DNA of 64,000 bases from CAYVHB01 sp964450865 (GTDB taxonomy: Bacteria; Bacillota; Clostridia; Saccharofermentanales; UBA5734): contig CAYVHB010000017.1 in the NCBI GenBank assembly GCA_964450865.1, positions 1 through 64,000 of the forward strand, read 5' to 3'. The notes under the pieces are model-generated. The model searched no databases. It was not told the DNA's origin and saw nothing but the letters and a program-made list of their open reading frames with translations. Shown here piece after piece: positions 53,081-61,796 of this stretch. Position 1 is the first letter of the stretch. Each line of letters begins with the position of its first letter. The position numbers were made by a program, and so were the translations under genes.

Positions 53081-53515
53081 ATGAGTACTTATGTAGCAAA
53101 AGCTGCAGAGATTCAGAGAAAATGGTACGTCGTCGACGCCGAGGGCCAGACCCTGGGCCGCCTGGCCAGCGAAGTGGCCAAAGTCCTGCGGGGCAAGCAC
53201 AAGCCCGAGTACACCCCGTTCCTGGATACCGGTGACTATGTGATCGTCATCAATGCAGCCAAGCTCGTCCTGACCGGCAATAAGCTTGATCAGAAGCTGT
53301 ATCGCTATCACACCCAGTACCCGGGTGGCCTGAAGGAAATCTCATATCGCAACATGATGCAGAACAAACCGGAGAAGGTGTTCGAGCTGGCCGTCAAAGG
53401 CATGCTCCCCAAGAATGCCCTGGGCCGCGCCATGTACAAGAAGCTCAAGGTCGTTGCCGGCCCCGAGCATGATCACGCCGCCCAGAAGCCCGAAGTGCTC
53501 ACATTTGCGATCTGA
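53081..53515 (+). CDS. rplM: 50S ribosomal protein L13
   Basis: 144 residues, the usual length. Family sequences are RKWYVVDAEGQTLGRLAS, GDYVIVINAAK and AVKGMLPKNALGR. The ATG at 53081 follows GGAGG. It is co-transcribed with rpsI 22 nt downstream. Confidence 0.98.
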   Translation: MSTYVAKAAEIQRKWYVVDAEGQTLGRLASEVAKVLRGKHKPEYTPFLDTGDYVIVINAAKLVLTGNKLDQKLYRYHTQYPGGLKEISYRNMMQNKPEKVFELAVKGMLPKNALGRAMYKKLKVVAGPEHDHAAQKPEVLTFAI

Positions 53516-53537
53516 TTGAAGGGAGGAACACCAGGAA

Positions 53538-53948
53538 ATGGCTACTAAAAAAGCTCCGAAAACCTTTTTCTACGGTACCGGCCGGCGCAAGAACGCGGTC
53601 GCCTGTGTCCGGATCTACCCTGGCAAAGGCCAGATCATGATTAATGACAAGACCCTGGATGATTATTTCGGCATGGAGACCCTCAAGCTGATCGTGCGTC
53701 AGCCGCTGGTTGCCACCAGCACCGAGGAGAAATTTGACATCTTCTGTAAAGTCATCGGCGGTGGCCTGTCCGGCCAGGCCGGTGCCATCCGCCACGGCCT
53801 GTCCCGGGCGATGGTCAAGGCTGACGAAGAAGCCTTCAAGGCCACACTGAAGAAGGCCGGCTTCCTGACCCGCGATTCCCGTATGAAAGAAAGAAAAAAA
53901 TACGGTCTCAAGAAAGCCAGAAAAGCTTCCCAGTTCTCCAAACGCTGA
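53538..53948 (+). CDS. rpsI: 30S ribosomal protein S9
   Basis: 136 residues ending in the basic tail KKARKASQFSKR that contacts tRNA in the P site. Signature GTGRRKNAVACVRIYPGKG near the N-terminus and GGLSGQAGAIRHGLSRA. GGGAGGA lies upstream of the ATG at 53538. Confidence 0.98.
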   Translation: MATKKAPKTFFYGTGRRKNAVACVRIYPGKGQIMINDKTLDDYFGMETLKLIVRQPLVATSTEEKFDIFCKVIGGGLSGQAGAIRHGLSRAMVKADEEAFKATLKKAGFLTRDSRMKERKKYGLKKARKASQFSKR

Positions 53949-54024
53949 TTTCGATTTCCCATTCGGATCCGGGCTGCTGCTTTGGCAGCGCCGGGCTGTC
54001 TGATTGGCTGACCCGCCTGGTGAA

Positions 54025-54056
54025 CCGGACAGAGCCTGCGCGCTCTGCCCGGTTTT
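54025..54056 (+). terminator. Terminator after rpsI
   Basis: Arms 54025-54035 and 54042-54052 pair with one mismatch, followed by TTTT. Confidence 0.78.
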
Positions 54057-54077
54057 CTGGTCTTGTGAGGATTGGCT

Positions 54078-55337
54078 ATGCGTACCATTATCCATCGGGC
54101 CCGTCTCTTGCTCCCGGGCGGTCCGCCCTGGCCGCTGGGCTATCTGGTCATGGCGGATGAGCGGATCCAGGCCGTTTCAGGCGGTGAGTGTCCGGCCAGC
54201 ACCCTGCTGCCGGACCAGCCGGATCAGCTCATCATTGATGCAGCCGGCGGCTTTTTACTGCCTGGACTGATTGATGCCCACTGTCATCTCGGCCTGTTTG
54301 ATGATGGCCTGGCCGGTGAAGGCGCCGATGGCAACGAGGCAACGGCGCCGGTAACGGCCCAGTTGCGGGCCCTTGACGGGATTTATCAGGAGGATCGCTG
54401 TTTTCAGGATGCCCTGGCCGGCGGAGTGACCACTGTCATGAGCGGACCGGGCAGTGCCAACGTCCTGGCTGGCGCATTTGCCCTGATCCAGACCGCCGGC
54501 CGCAGTGTCGATACCATGGCGATCCGGCCGGTTGCCGCGATGAAAGCCGCCCTGGGCGAGAATCCCAAGCAGATTCATGGTAGCCAGGCCCGCAGTCCCC
54601 AGACGCGCATGGCGACCGCCGCGATCCTGCGTGAGGCGCTCCACCGCGCCTGCCAGTACCAGGAGAAAATGACCTGCTGGTGCCGGCACCGTGCTCCGGA
54701 CCACCCAGCAGAGCCAGCACCGGATTTTGATATGCAAAGTGAAGCCCTGCAGGCTGTCATCCGGGGTGAAATGCCTGTCAAGTTTCATGCCCATCGCAGT
54801 GATGATATCCTGACGGCTGTGCGGATCGCCAACGAATTCGGCCTGCGTTATACCCTCGATCATTGCACGGAGGGCTATCGCATCGCCGATATCCTCGCTG
54901 CCGAATTCCGCCGTGGCCAGGATGACCGTCATGGCTGTGGCCAGCCTGGTTTGGGCCGCCTGGAGGGCGTCATTGTCGGTCCCCTGCTTGGTGACCGCGG
55001 CAAGCCCGAATTGCGCCTGGCCGATCCGGCCAATGCCGCCCGCCTGGCCGCGGCTGGCCTGCCAGTGGCGATCATGACGGATCATCCGGAATTGCCGGTC
55101 CAGTACCTGATGCTCAGTGCGGCCCTGGCTGTTCAGCATGGCCTGTCCGAAGACCTGGCCCTGGCTGCCATCACCAGTATCGCAGCCCGTCTCTGCGATG
55201 TAGAGGATCGCCTGGGCAGCCTGGAGTCAGGCAAGCAGGCTGATGTTGTATTGTGGTCCGGTCATCCGCTGCAGTTGTCCAGCCAGGTCCGCCGCGTCTT
55301 CATCAAAGGCCGGCCAGTCTGGCCGGCTGTCTGCTGA
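54078..55337 (+). CDS. Amidohydrolase family protein
   Basis: 419-residue metal-dependent hydrolase of the imidazolonepropionase/dihydroorotase-like group. The sequence shows the metal-binding His-x-His in LIDAHCHLG, further His ligands in KFHAHRSDD and LDHCTEGY, and the metal Asp in IMTDHPELP, with the typical C-terminal barrel-flanking GSLESGKQADVVLW. The ATG at 54078 has GAGG 7 nt upstream. It follows rpsI and its terminator and precedes tsaE. The substrate cannot be told; cyclic amides or peptides are usual for this subgroup. Confidence 0.88.
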   Translation: MRTIIHRARLLLPGGPPWPLGYLVMADERIQAVSGGECPASTLLPDQPDQLIIDAAGGFLLPGLIDAHCHLGLFDDGLAGEGADGNEATAPVTAQLRALDGIYQEDRCFQDALAGGVTTVMSGPGSANVLAGAFALIQTAGRSVDTMAIRPVAAMKAALGENPKQIHGSQARSPQTRMATAAILREALHRACQYQEKMTCWCRHRAPDHPAEPAPDFDMQSEALQAVIRGEMPVKFHAHRSDDILTAVRIANEFGLRYTLDHCTEGYRIADILAAEFRRGQDDRHGCGQPGLGRLEGVIVGPLLGDRGKPELRLADPANAARLAAAGLPVAIMTDHPELPVQYLMLSAALAVQHGLSEDLALAAITSIAARLCDVEDRLGSLESGKQADVVLWSGHPLQLSSQVRRVFIKGRPVWPAVC

Positions 55338-55461
55338 AAGGTGCCCGGCCAGGAGATATTTCCGGCGGACAGTATGATAAAAGCTGTCATCACTGATGAT
55401 CTGGCGTTTGCAGTTACAGAAGAAATTTACAACAGACAGGATGATAAAAGGAGTAAGCCCG

Positions 55462-55989
55462 ATGTCCATTGATTGCAGTCAGGTTGCCGCAGATCAGCTG
55501 ACGCTATACAGTGATTCTCCGGAGCAGACCGAACATCTGGGCTACCTGCTGGCCGGCCTGCTGCCAGGCGGGACTGTGATCGGCCTCGACGGAGACCTCG
55601 GTGCCGGCAAGACCGCGCTGGCCCGCGGCCTGGCGGCCGGCCTGGGCTGCCTCGGGCCGGTTGCCAGTCCGACTTTCACGCTGGTCATGGAGCATCCGGC
55701 CCGGCCCGGCGGCCTGGCCTTTTACCATTTTGACGTCTATCGGCTCGAATCAGCTGATGACTTCCTGGATCTGGGTCTTGATGAATACTTTGACCGGGGT
55801 GGGATCTGCATGCTGGAATGGGCCGGCCGGATTGCGCCGGCCCTGCCACCGCGCACCCTGCAGATTACCCTGGTCCAGGCTGACAGCCAGCACCCGGACC
55901 TGCGGCAGATCACGATCTGCTGGCCTGGCCAGTCTGCCTGGCTGCATAATCTGGAAAGGATATGGTCTGATGCTGACATTGGCCTGTGA
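55462..55989 (+). CDS. tsaE: tRNA threonylcarbamoyladenosine biosynthesis ATPase TsaE
   Basis: 175-residue P-loop ATPase of the TsaBDE complex that makes t6A37 in ANN-decoding tRNAs. Walker A is GDLGAGKTALARGL; SPTFTLVMEH and HFDVYRLESADDF follow, as in YdiB. The ATG at 55462 follows AAGGAG. Its last 20 nt overlap tsaB. The tsaD partner is not in this window. Confidence 0.96.
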   Translation: MSIDCSQVAADQLTLYSDSPEQTEHLGYLLAGLLPGGTVIGLDGDLGAGKTALARGLAAGLGCLGPVASPTFTLVMEHPARPGGLAFYHFDVYRLESADDFLDLGLDEYFDRGGICMLEWAGRIAPALPPRTLQITLVQADSQHPDLRQITICWPGQSAWLHNLERIWSDADIGL

Positions 55990-56704
55990 TACATCCGGGA
56001 AAAGCCTGTCGGTCGCGCTGTGCCGTGATGGGCGGCTGCTTGGCGAAACATCCCTGCGGCTGGGCTACAATCACGCCGTCACCTATATGCCGCAGACGAT
56101 GGCCCTGCTGACCAGCTGTGATTGCCAGCTGGGCGACGTCGATCTGTTTGCCTGCGCGGCTGGCCCGGGCTCTTACACCGGAATCCGCATTGGGGTCAGC
56201 ACTGTCAAGACGATGGCTTACGCGGCCGGCCGGCCGGCCATCGGCGTCTCGACTCTGGCTGCCCTGGCCCTGCCTTATAGCGGCCTGCCCGGGCTTGTTG
56301 TCTGTCCGCTACTTGATGCCCGTAATGGCCGGGTGTATGCCGCCGCCTATGTTCAGGAGCAGTTATTATTACCGCAGGCCAACTGGCTGGCCAGTGATTT
56401 CCTGGCTGCCCTGGCCAGTGCCGCCAGCACATCACCGCTAACTGCCGGCAGCCGGAGCAACAGCCCGTTGCCGACGATCTGTCTGCTCGGTGACGGGGCC
56501 GATGCCGCCCTGGCAGCCTGGCAATCTCCCGCCGATCTGTATATTTACCGGGCTCCGGCCAGTTGCGACATCCCGCGGGCCAGCTTTATTGCCCAGCTGG
56601 CCGAAAAAAAGCTGGCCACCGGCCAGAGCGGTGATCCGCAACAGCTGTCGGCTGATTATTTCAGTCCTGCCGCTGCTGAGCGGCAGCGCAAACACCATGA
56701 CTGA
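55970..56704 (+). CDS. tsaB: tRNA threonylcarbamoyladenosine biosynthesis protein TsaB
   Basis: 244-residue ASKHA-fold subunit that scaffolds TsaD and TsaE. Signature TLACDTSGKSLSVAL at the N-terminus and AAGPGSYTGIRIGVSTVK in the middle. The ATG at 55970, with AAAGGA 9 nt upstream, overlaps the tsaE end; the longer open frame in the same phase is a shadow. A Ser/Thr-rich stretch of about 25 residues (near 150-170) is longer than usual. Confidence 0.95.
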   Translation: MLTLACDTSGKSLSVALCRDGRLLGETSLRLGYNHAVTYMPQTMALLTSCDCQLGDVDLFACAAGPGSYTGIRIGVSTVKTMAYAAGRPAIGVSTLAALALPYSGLPGLVVCPLLDARNGRVYAAAYVQEQLLLPQANWLASDFLAALASAASTSPLTAGSRSNSPLPTICLLGDGADAALAAWQSPADLYIYRAPASCDIPRASFIAQLAEKKLATGQSGDPQQLSADYFSPAAAERQRKHHD

Positions 56705-57278
56705 CCAGGCCGGACCGGTCCGGCCTGGCGATTTCCCGCCTGCTGCAGTAGCCGACGTTCCGGTGACAGCGTCGCCCGGCCCGGTTGATGCGCAGGCGGT
56801 TGGCATCCGTCCGGCCACAGTGGATGATGTTCCGGCCCTCGCGGCCATTGAGCAGCAATGCTTCGCGATTCCCTGGTCGGCAGCCGCACTGCTCAGCGAT
56901 CTGCGCGATAACCCGCTGGCCCGCTTCTGGGTAGCAGTCCGGCCAGATGGCGCGATTGCCGGTTATGCGTCCTGCTGGCAGGTCTTCGACCAGGGTCAGA
57001 TCAATAATATTGCCGTGCGGCCAGCTGACCGTCGCCAGGGGATCGCCCGGCTCCTGTTGGCAACCCTGATCGACTGGGCCCGCTCGGCCGGCTTGGCCGC
57101 ACTGGATCTCGAGGTGCGGGTCAGCAATCAGGCTGCCCGCCAGCTCTATCAGGCTGCCGGATTTGGTGAAGCGGGCCTGCGCCGCGGTTATTATGCAGAT
57201 AACGGCGAGGATGCTATCATAATGCTCAAAAAGTTAGCAGGAACATCGCCCGGTTCTGTTCAACCTGTCGAAAAATAA
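56697..57278 (+). CDS. rimI: Ribosomal-protein-alanine N-acetyltransferase (RimI) with N-terminal extension
   Basis: GNAT acetyltransferase, third gene of the tsaE-tsaB-rimI operon; it acetylates the N-terminus of ribosomal protein S18 in characterised species. The GNAT core from about residue 40 includes IEQQCFAIPWSAAALL, the acetyl-CoA loop VRPADRRQGIARLLL and the C-terminal LEVRVSNQAARQLYQ and GFGEAGLRRGYY. The ATG at 56697 overlaps the tsaB stop and gives 193 residues. The first 37 residues are a Pro/Ala/Val-rich extension not seen in typical 150-residue RimI, so a later start is possible. Confidence 0.92.
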   Translation: MTDQAGPVRPGDFPPAAVADVPVTASPGPVDAQAVGIRPATVDDVPALAAIEQQCFAIPWSAAALLSDLRDNPLARFWVAVRPDGAIAGYASCWQVFDQGQINNIAVRPADRRQGIARLLLATLIDWARSAGLAALDLEVRVSNQAARQLYQAAGFGEAGLRRGYYADNGEDAIIMLKKLAGTSPGSVQPVEK

Positions 57279-57296
57279 TAGTAAAATTCTGGCATG

Positions 57297-57326
57297 TTGA
57301 CAAACAAACGGCCTTGACTTTATACT
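57297..57326 (+). promoter_or_regulatory. Probable promoter of the Crh-like gene
   Basis: TTGACA (57297-57302), an 18-nt spacer and TATACT (57321-57326). The leader would be about 220 nt and spans a diverged tandem repeat. Confidence 0.75.
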
Positions 57327-57355
57327 GAACCCAGAATGTCCGATTCTAGCCCTGC

Positions 57356-57476
57356 CTGCATCTGGCAATATGCGCCAGATTTTTCATCGACCGTTCCTCA
57401 TCGCCAGTGAACAGCAATACCTTATCTGCACCCGGCAATACGCACCAGATCCGTCATTGGCCATTCCTGCTGCCAG
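57356..57476 (+). repeat. Diverged 70-bp tandem repeat in the leader
   Basis: 57356-57407 and 57426-57476 align with scattered substitutions at a period of 70. Each contains a CNGGCAATANGC core. Confidence 0.8.
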
Positions 57477-57550
57477 GCACCGGGAATTCGTCGCCATTCC
57501 GGGGACCGGCAGTAAATGCCACATGAAAGACTAGAGGGGGATCATGTCTG

Positions 57551-57811
57551 ATGGTCAGTAAAACCGTCCGATTCAATTGTGAAGATGCACTGCAAATGAA
57601 AGTGGTCGCAGTCCTGATTCAAAAAGCGTCCACGTTTCGTTCCAGTATCTATCTGGTCAAGGGCGAACGCCGCGCCAATGCCAAAAGCCTGCTTGGCGTG
57701 ATGTCACTCGGGATTGAAGATAAAATGGAACTGGTCGTCAATGCCGAAGGCCATGATGAAGTTGAAGCCCTTGAAACGATCGCCGGCTATCTGAACCGGC
57801 CTGAATTCTAG
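57551..57811 (+). CDS. Crh-like HPr paralogue (Gln15, Ser46)
   Basis: 86-residue HPr-fold protein. The active-site loop GLHARPA of HPr is ALQMKVV here, so position 15 is Gln, as in Bacillus Crh, and it cannot carry the enzyme I phosphate. Ser46 is kept in NAKSLLGVMSLG, the site recognised by HPr kinase. In Bacillus, Crh phosphorylated at Ser46 assists CcpA in catabolite repression and does not transport sugars. It is not next to hprK or whiA, as crh often is, but in its own transcript between rimI and uvrC. The ATG at 57551 follows AGAGGGGG with 10-nt spacing. Arg17 of HPr is replaced by Lys. Confidence 0.88.
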   Translation: MVSKTVRFNCEDALQMKVVAVLIQKASTFRSSIYLVKGERRANAKSLLGVMSLGIEDKMELVVNAEGHDEVEALETIAGYLNRPEF

Positions 57812-57959
57812 GCAACCGGCCGTCTGTTTTCCGAGTATCCTTTTCCCGCGCATCCTGTGCATGCTATCTGGTTCCGATCGGTCAGTCCTGATTATGCTGT
57901 GATTGTGACCGGATAGTAACGAGAGTCAACGAGCAATAAGAATCGACCGAGGCTGACCG

Positions 57960-59900
57960 ATGCCGCTGCCACCGGAACCTTTTGACGCCAGACTGGATCT
58001 AGTTCCTGCGAACCCGGGAGTTTACCTGATGAAGGATGCTTCCGGTTCTATTATTTATGTCGGCAAAGCGATCAATCTGCGCAATCGCCTGCGCAGTTAC
58101 TTCACGCCGAACCCGCAGGGTAACGCCAAAGTCCTGGCGATGATTTCCCATATAGCCGATTTCACGTTCATTGTCTGTGCCAGCGAGCTGGAAGCCCTGA
58201 TTCTCGAAGCAACCCTGATCAAAAAGCACCAGCCGCACTACAATATCCTGCTGCGCGATGATAAAGGCTATCCGTATATCCGGGTCACGATGCACGAAAC
58301 CTATCCGCGCCTGCTGAAGGCCTTCCGGGTCGGAGACGACCGTCGCCTGGGTGCCCGCTATTACGGTCCCTATCTGGGCGGCGACCTGTTCCGGGCCATG
58401 CAGGTCCTGCAGCAGATTTTCCCGACCAAGACCTGCCAGCGGGTGTTGCCACGGGACATCGGCAAGGAACGGCCCTGCCTCAATTATCACATCGGCCGCT
58501 GCATCGGGCCGTGTCGCGGCGACGTGCCAGCCAGCGCCTATCGGGCTGTTATGGAAGGAATCTGCCGCTTCCTGGAAGGCCGATATGATGGCCTGCTTGA
58601 TGAGTTGCAGGCGCGGATGCTGGATGCCTCGGAAAACATGCGCTTCGAAGAGGCTGCGCTCTGGCGCGACCGGCTGCAGGCCCTGCAGCGCCTGATGGAG
58701 CGCCAGCAGGCTGTCGGGGCGCGGGCAGTTGACCGCGATGTGATCGGTTATGCGCGCAATGGCAGCGAGATCTGCCTGCAAAAGCTCGAAGTCCGTGAAG
58801 GCCGCCTGGTGTCGGCGGCATCCTTTTTCTTTCCGGATGAAGGCCAGGAAATCGCTGATACACTGACAGCCTTCCTGACCCAGCACTACCCGGACATGGC
58901 CTTTATCCCGCCGGAAATCCTGCTGCCGCAGGACTTGCCGGATGGGGCCAGCCTCAGCGATTATTTGAAGACTCTGCGCCAGAGCCGTTGCCAGCTTCAT
59001 TGGCCACAGCGGGGAGCCAGCCGGGAATTGCTGGCCATGGCCAGTGAAAACGCCCGGCAGGCCCTGCACCGCCATACCTTGCTGGGCGGTCATGGCCATA
59101 CCGCGCTGCAGGAAGCCTTGCGCGAACTGGCTACGCTGGTGGGAGCCAGCGCGGGACTGGCGCGCGTGGAGGCTGTCGATATATCAAACACCGGCCGGCA
59201 GGACATGGCAGCCAGCCTCGTCGTCTTCCAGGATGGCCGTCCCTTGCGCCAGCAGTATCGCCGCTTTAAAATCAACACAGTCAGCGGAACCGATGATTAC
59301 GAGGCTTTGCGCGAGACGGTCCGGCGACGGCTGCGCCATTTGGGTGATGCTGAATTTGGCCGCCAGCCGGATTTGCTGCTGGTTGACGGCGGTAAAGGCC
59401 ACGTCGCCGCCGTTTTGCCCCTGCTGGCTGAGAGCGGTGTAACCTGGCCCGTTGCCGGCCTGGTCAAGGATGATCGCCATCGTACGCGCGGCCTGGCCCT
59501 GGCCAGCGGCGAGATCGTCGAGCTGCGCCAGATCCTGGCCGCCAATGAGTCGGCTGACCGGACAGCCCAGGCGATGGGCCTGCTGCGCCTGCTCACCGCT
59601 ATCCAGGATGAGGCCCATCGTTTTGCCCAGGATTATAACAAGCGGCTGCTGAAAAAACGGACCACGCGCATGAGCCTGGAAAATATTCCCGGCATTGGCC
59701 CGGCCCGGCGCCGGCTGCTGCTGGCGCATCTGCAGAGCATCAAGGGTGTCAGTGAAGCCACGCCAGACCAGCTGCTGGCCATACCGGGTCTTGGCCAGGC
59801 TGCGGCTGCCGCCGTTTATGCGCATTTCCATCCGCAAGACGCGGCGGTGGACCGGTTACAGCCGGTTGCGGCCGGTCCAACACCAGACTCCGGGAACTGA
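57960..59900 (+). CDS. uvrC: Excinuclease ABC subunit C
   Basis: 646-residue nuclease of nucleotide excision repair; makes both incisions around UvrAB-marked damage. Domains in order: GIY-YIG (GVYLMKDASGSIIYVGKA), the Cys-rich segment (LNYHIGRCIGPCRG), the UvrB-binding UVR motif near 200-235, the RNase H-like C-terminal nuclease (VEAVDISNTGRQDMAASLV, PDLLLVDGGKGH) and a helix-hairpin-helix pair (ENIPGIGPARRRLLL). The ATG at 57960 follows GAGG. Confidence 0.97.
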   Translation: MPLPPEPFDARLDLVPANPGVYLMKDASGSIIYVGKAINLRNRLRSYFTPNPQGNAKVLAMISHIADFTFIVCASELEALILEATLIKKHQPHYNILLRDDKGYPYIRVTMHETYPRLLKAFRVGDDRRLGARYYGPYLGGDLFRAMQVLQQIFPTKTCQRVLPRDIGKERPCLNYHIGRCIGPCRGDVPASAYRAVMEGICRFLEGRYDGLLDELQARMLDASENMRFEEAALWRDRLQALQRLMERQQAVGARAVDRDVIGYARNGSEICLQKLEVREGRLVSAASFFFPDEGQEIADTLTAFLTQHYPDMAFIPPEILLPQDLPDGASLSDYLKTLRQSRCQLHWPQRGASRELLAMASENARQALHRHTLLGGHGHTALQEALRELATLVGASAGLARVEAVDISNTGRQDMAASLVVFQDGRPLRQQYRRFKINTVSGTDDYEALRETVRRRLRHLGDAEFGRQPDLLLVDGGKGHVAAVLPLLAESGVTWPVAGLVKDDRHRTRGLALASGEIVELRQILAANESADRTAQAMGLLRLLTAIQDEAHRFAQDYNKRLLKKRTTRMSLENIPGIGPARRRLLLAHLQSIKGVSEATPDQLLAIPGLGQAAAAAVYAHFHPQDAAVDRLQPVAAGPTPDSGN

Positions 59901-60026
59901 CTGCGCTGGTCCCACGGGCTGATCAGGCCCAGATACCGCAGTCGCATCAGCTGATCCGGACCGGTCACAACGGGCTGATGGAATTTGATCCAACGGGCTG
60001 ACTATTGGACAACAGGAGGATAACAG

Positions 60027-60737
60027 ATGGCTCTTTTCGCAATTGCTGACCCCCATCTGGCCCATGGCCTGGACAAGCCCATGACCATTTTCGGTACCCA
60101 TTGGCACGATCATGCGACCCGCCTGCGCCAGAACTGGCTGACCATCGTCGGTCCGTCGGACACGGTACTGATCCCCGGTGATATTTCCTGGGCCATGCAG
60201 CTGGAACAAGTCCTGCCTGATCTGCAATTCCTGCACGATTTGCCCGGAACGAAAATCCTGTCGCGCGGCAATCATGACTACTGGTGGACTTCGCTCAGCA
60301 AGCTGGAATCCTTTTGCCGCCAGCATGATCTGACTAGCCTGCAATTCCTGCGCAATAACGCCCTGCTGGTCGAGGATCGCTTTATTGTCTGTGGAACGCG
60401 CGGCTGGCTCCTGCCAGATGACGCCGCGTATACCCGGGCCGATGAGAAAATTTATCTGCGTGAGGTCGGCCGGCTGCGCCTGTCGCTGGAATCAGCCCGG
60501 CAACTGGATCGTCCGGACTGCCCGCTGATTGCCTGCCTGCACTTTCCGCCTTTTGGCCGCGACCGCCGCCCGACACGCCTGACGGAATTACTGGGCACCT
60601 TTCACGTCAGCCATTGCGTGTACGGCCATATCCATACGGATCTGCCGGCCTACAGCGAACCGGATATCTTGCTTGACGGGGTCCGCTACACCCTGGCCGC
60701 AGCAGATAGAATTTCCTTCAAACCCTTGCGGCTCTAG
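60027..60737 (+). CDS. Metallophosphoesterase
   Basis: 236-residue calcineurin-like phosphoesterase with all metal-binding motifs: AIADPHLAHG (Asp, His), IPGDISWAM (Asp), SRGNHDYWW (Asn-His), LHFPPFG (His) and YGHIHTDL (His). Cytoplasmic. The ATG at 60027 follows AGGAGG. The Gly-Asn-His-Asp-Tyr-Trp variant is common in small clostridial phosphoesterases; the substrate is unknown. Confidence 0.92.
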   Translation: MALFAIADPHLAHGLDKPMTIFGTHWHDHATRLRQNWLTIVGPSDTVLIPGDISWAMQLEQVLPDLQFLHDLPGTKILSRGNHDYWWTSLSKLESFCRQHDLTSLQFLRNNALLVEDRFIVCGTRGWLLPDDAAYTRADEKIYLREVGRLRLSLESARQLDRPDCPLIACLHFPPFGRDRRPTRLTELLGTFHVSHCVYGHIHTDLPAYSEPDILLDGVRYTLAAADRISFKPLRL

Positions 60738-60758
60738 GCTTTGCAGTTAATTAGCCAG

Positions 60759-60787
60759 TTGCGTTGAAAGGGTGGGTAGTATATAAT
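60759..60787 (+). promoter_or_regulatory. Promoter of the yicC operon
   Basis: TTGCGT (60759-60764), a 17-nt spacer and TATAAT (60782-60787). Confidence 0.8.
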
Positions 60788-60801
60788 CAGGACACTCTTG
60801 G

Positions 60802-60865
60802 CCAGCACCGCCCCTGCGGCGGACATTCGATCACCAGCACCGCCCCTGCGGCGGACATTCGATCA
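60802..60865 (+). repeat. 32-bp exact tandem duplication in the yicC leader
   Basis: 60802-60833 and 60834-60865 are identical. The unit contains a short CCGCCCCTGCGGCGG hairpin-forming element, so the leader RNA carries two copies of it. Confidence 0.95.
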
Positions 60866-60877
60866 GAGGTATCAGCC

Positions 60878-61765
60878 ATGGCTCACAGCATGACCGGTTT
60901 TGGCCGCGGTGAAGCGATCCAGGGAGATCAGCGCCTGACCGTCGAGATCAAATCGGTTAACAATCGTTATTGTGATATATCAATCCGCCAGCCGCGGGTT
61001 CTGGCCGCCCTGGAGTCCCGGGTCCGCGAAGCCATTACCCAGCAGCTTGCCCGCGGCAAGATTGATGTCTATATCAGCTTTGAAGATAACAGCCAGAATG
61101 CCTATCGCGTCCATTGTGACCTCGGCCTGGCCAAGGCCTATGCCGTTGCCTTGCGGGAAATTGCCCGGGCCATTGATGCGCCGGATTCCCTGAATGCGGC
61201 TACGATCGGCCGTTTTAACGACGTCATGCGGGTGGAGTCGGCGCAGGTTGAACCGGAGACTGTCTGGTCGCTGCTGCAGACCGCCCTGAGCCAGGCCCTG
61301 GAGCAGATTGTCAGCATGCGGCGGCAGGAAGGACTGAAGCTGAGCCAGGATATCCTGGAAAAAGCGGCGGTCATCCGTGCGCTGCGCAGCCAGGTCCTGG
61401 TCCGGGCTCCCCTGGTACCGGCCGAGTACAGCCTGCGCCTGCGCCAGCGTATCGATGAATTGCTTGGCGAACAGGCCCGCCAGATTTTTGATGAACAGCG
61501 CCTGGCCGCCGAGGTTGCCCTCTACGCAGATAAATGTGCCATCGACGAGGAACTGGTCCGCCTGGCCAGTCACCTGCAGCAGCTGGAGCAGATTCTGGCT
61601 GAGGATGGGCCGATCGGCAAGAAGCTCGACTTTCTCCTGCAGGAATTCAACCGGGAAATCAACACCATCGGTTCCAAGGCCAATGATCTGGTCCTGGTCC
61701 AGCATGTGGTCCAGATGAAAAGCGAGCTCGAAAAAATCCGTGAACAGACCCAGAACATTGAGTGA
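60878..61765 (+). CDS. YicC family endoribonuclease
   Basis: 295 residues, the usual length. Family signature MAHSMTGFGRGEA at the N-terminus, EIKSVNNRYCDISIRQPR, and the C-terminal DFLLQEFNREINTIGSKAND. YicC proteins are stress-linked endoribonucleases in E. coli and B. subtilis. The ATG at 60878 follows AGAGG with 8-nt spacing; a longer frame from 60764 crosses the tandem repeat and is rejected. It heads the conserved yicC-remA-gmk-rpoZ operon. Confidence 0.95.
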   Translation: MAHSMTGFGRGEAIQGDQRLTVEIKSVNNRYCDISIRQPRVLAALESRVREAITQQLARGKIDVYISFEDNSQNAYRVHCDLGLAKAYAVALREIARAIDAPDSLNAATIGRFNDVMRVESAQVEPETVWSLLQTALSQALEQIVSMRRQEGLKLSQDILEKAAVIRALRSQVLVRAPLVPAEYSLRLRQRIDELLGEQARQIFDEQRLAAEVALYADKCAIDEELVRLASHLQQLEQILAEDGPIGKKLDFLLQEFNREINTIGSKANDLVLVQHVVQMKSELEKIREQTQNIE

Positions 61766-61796
61766 ATTGAGTGAAAGGATCAGCAACGGATTGCAA

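Noticed and set aside
60764..60877. Upstream extension of the yicC frame
   Set aside because: It crosses the promoter -10 and the 32-bp tandem duplication; the family start with its ribosome-binding site is at 60878.
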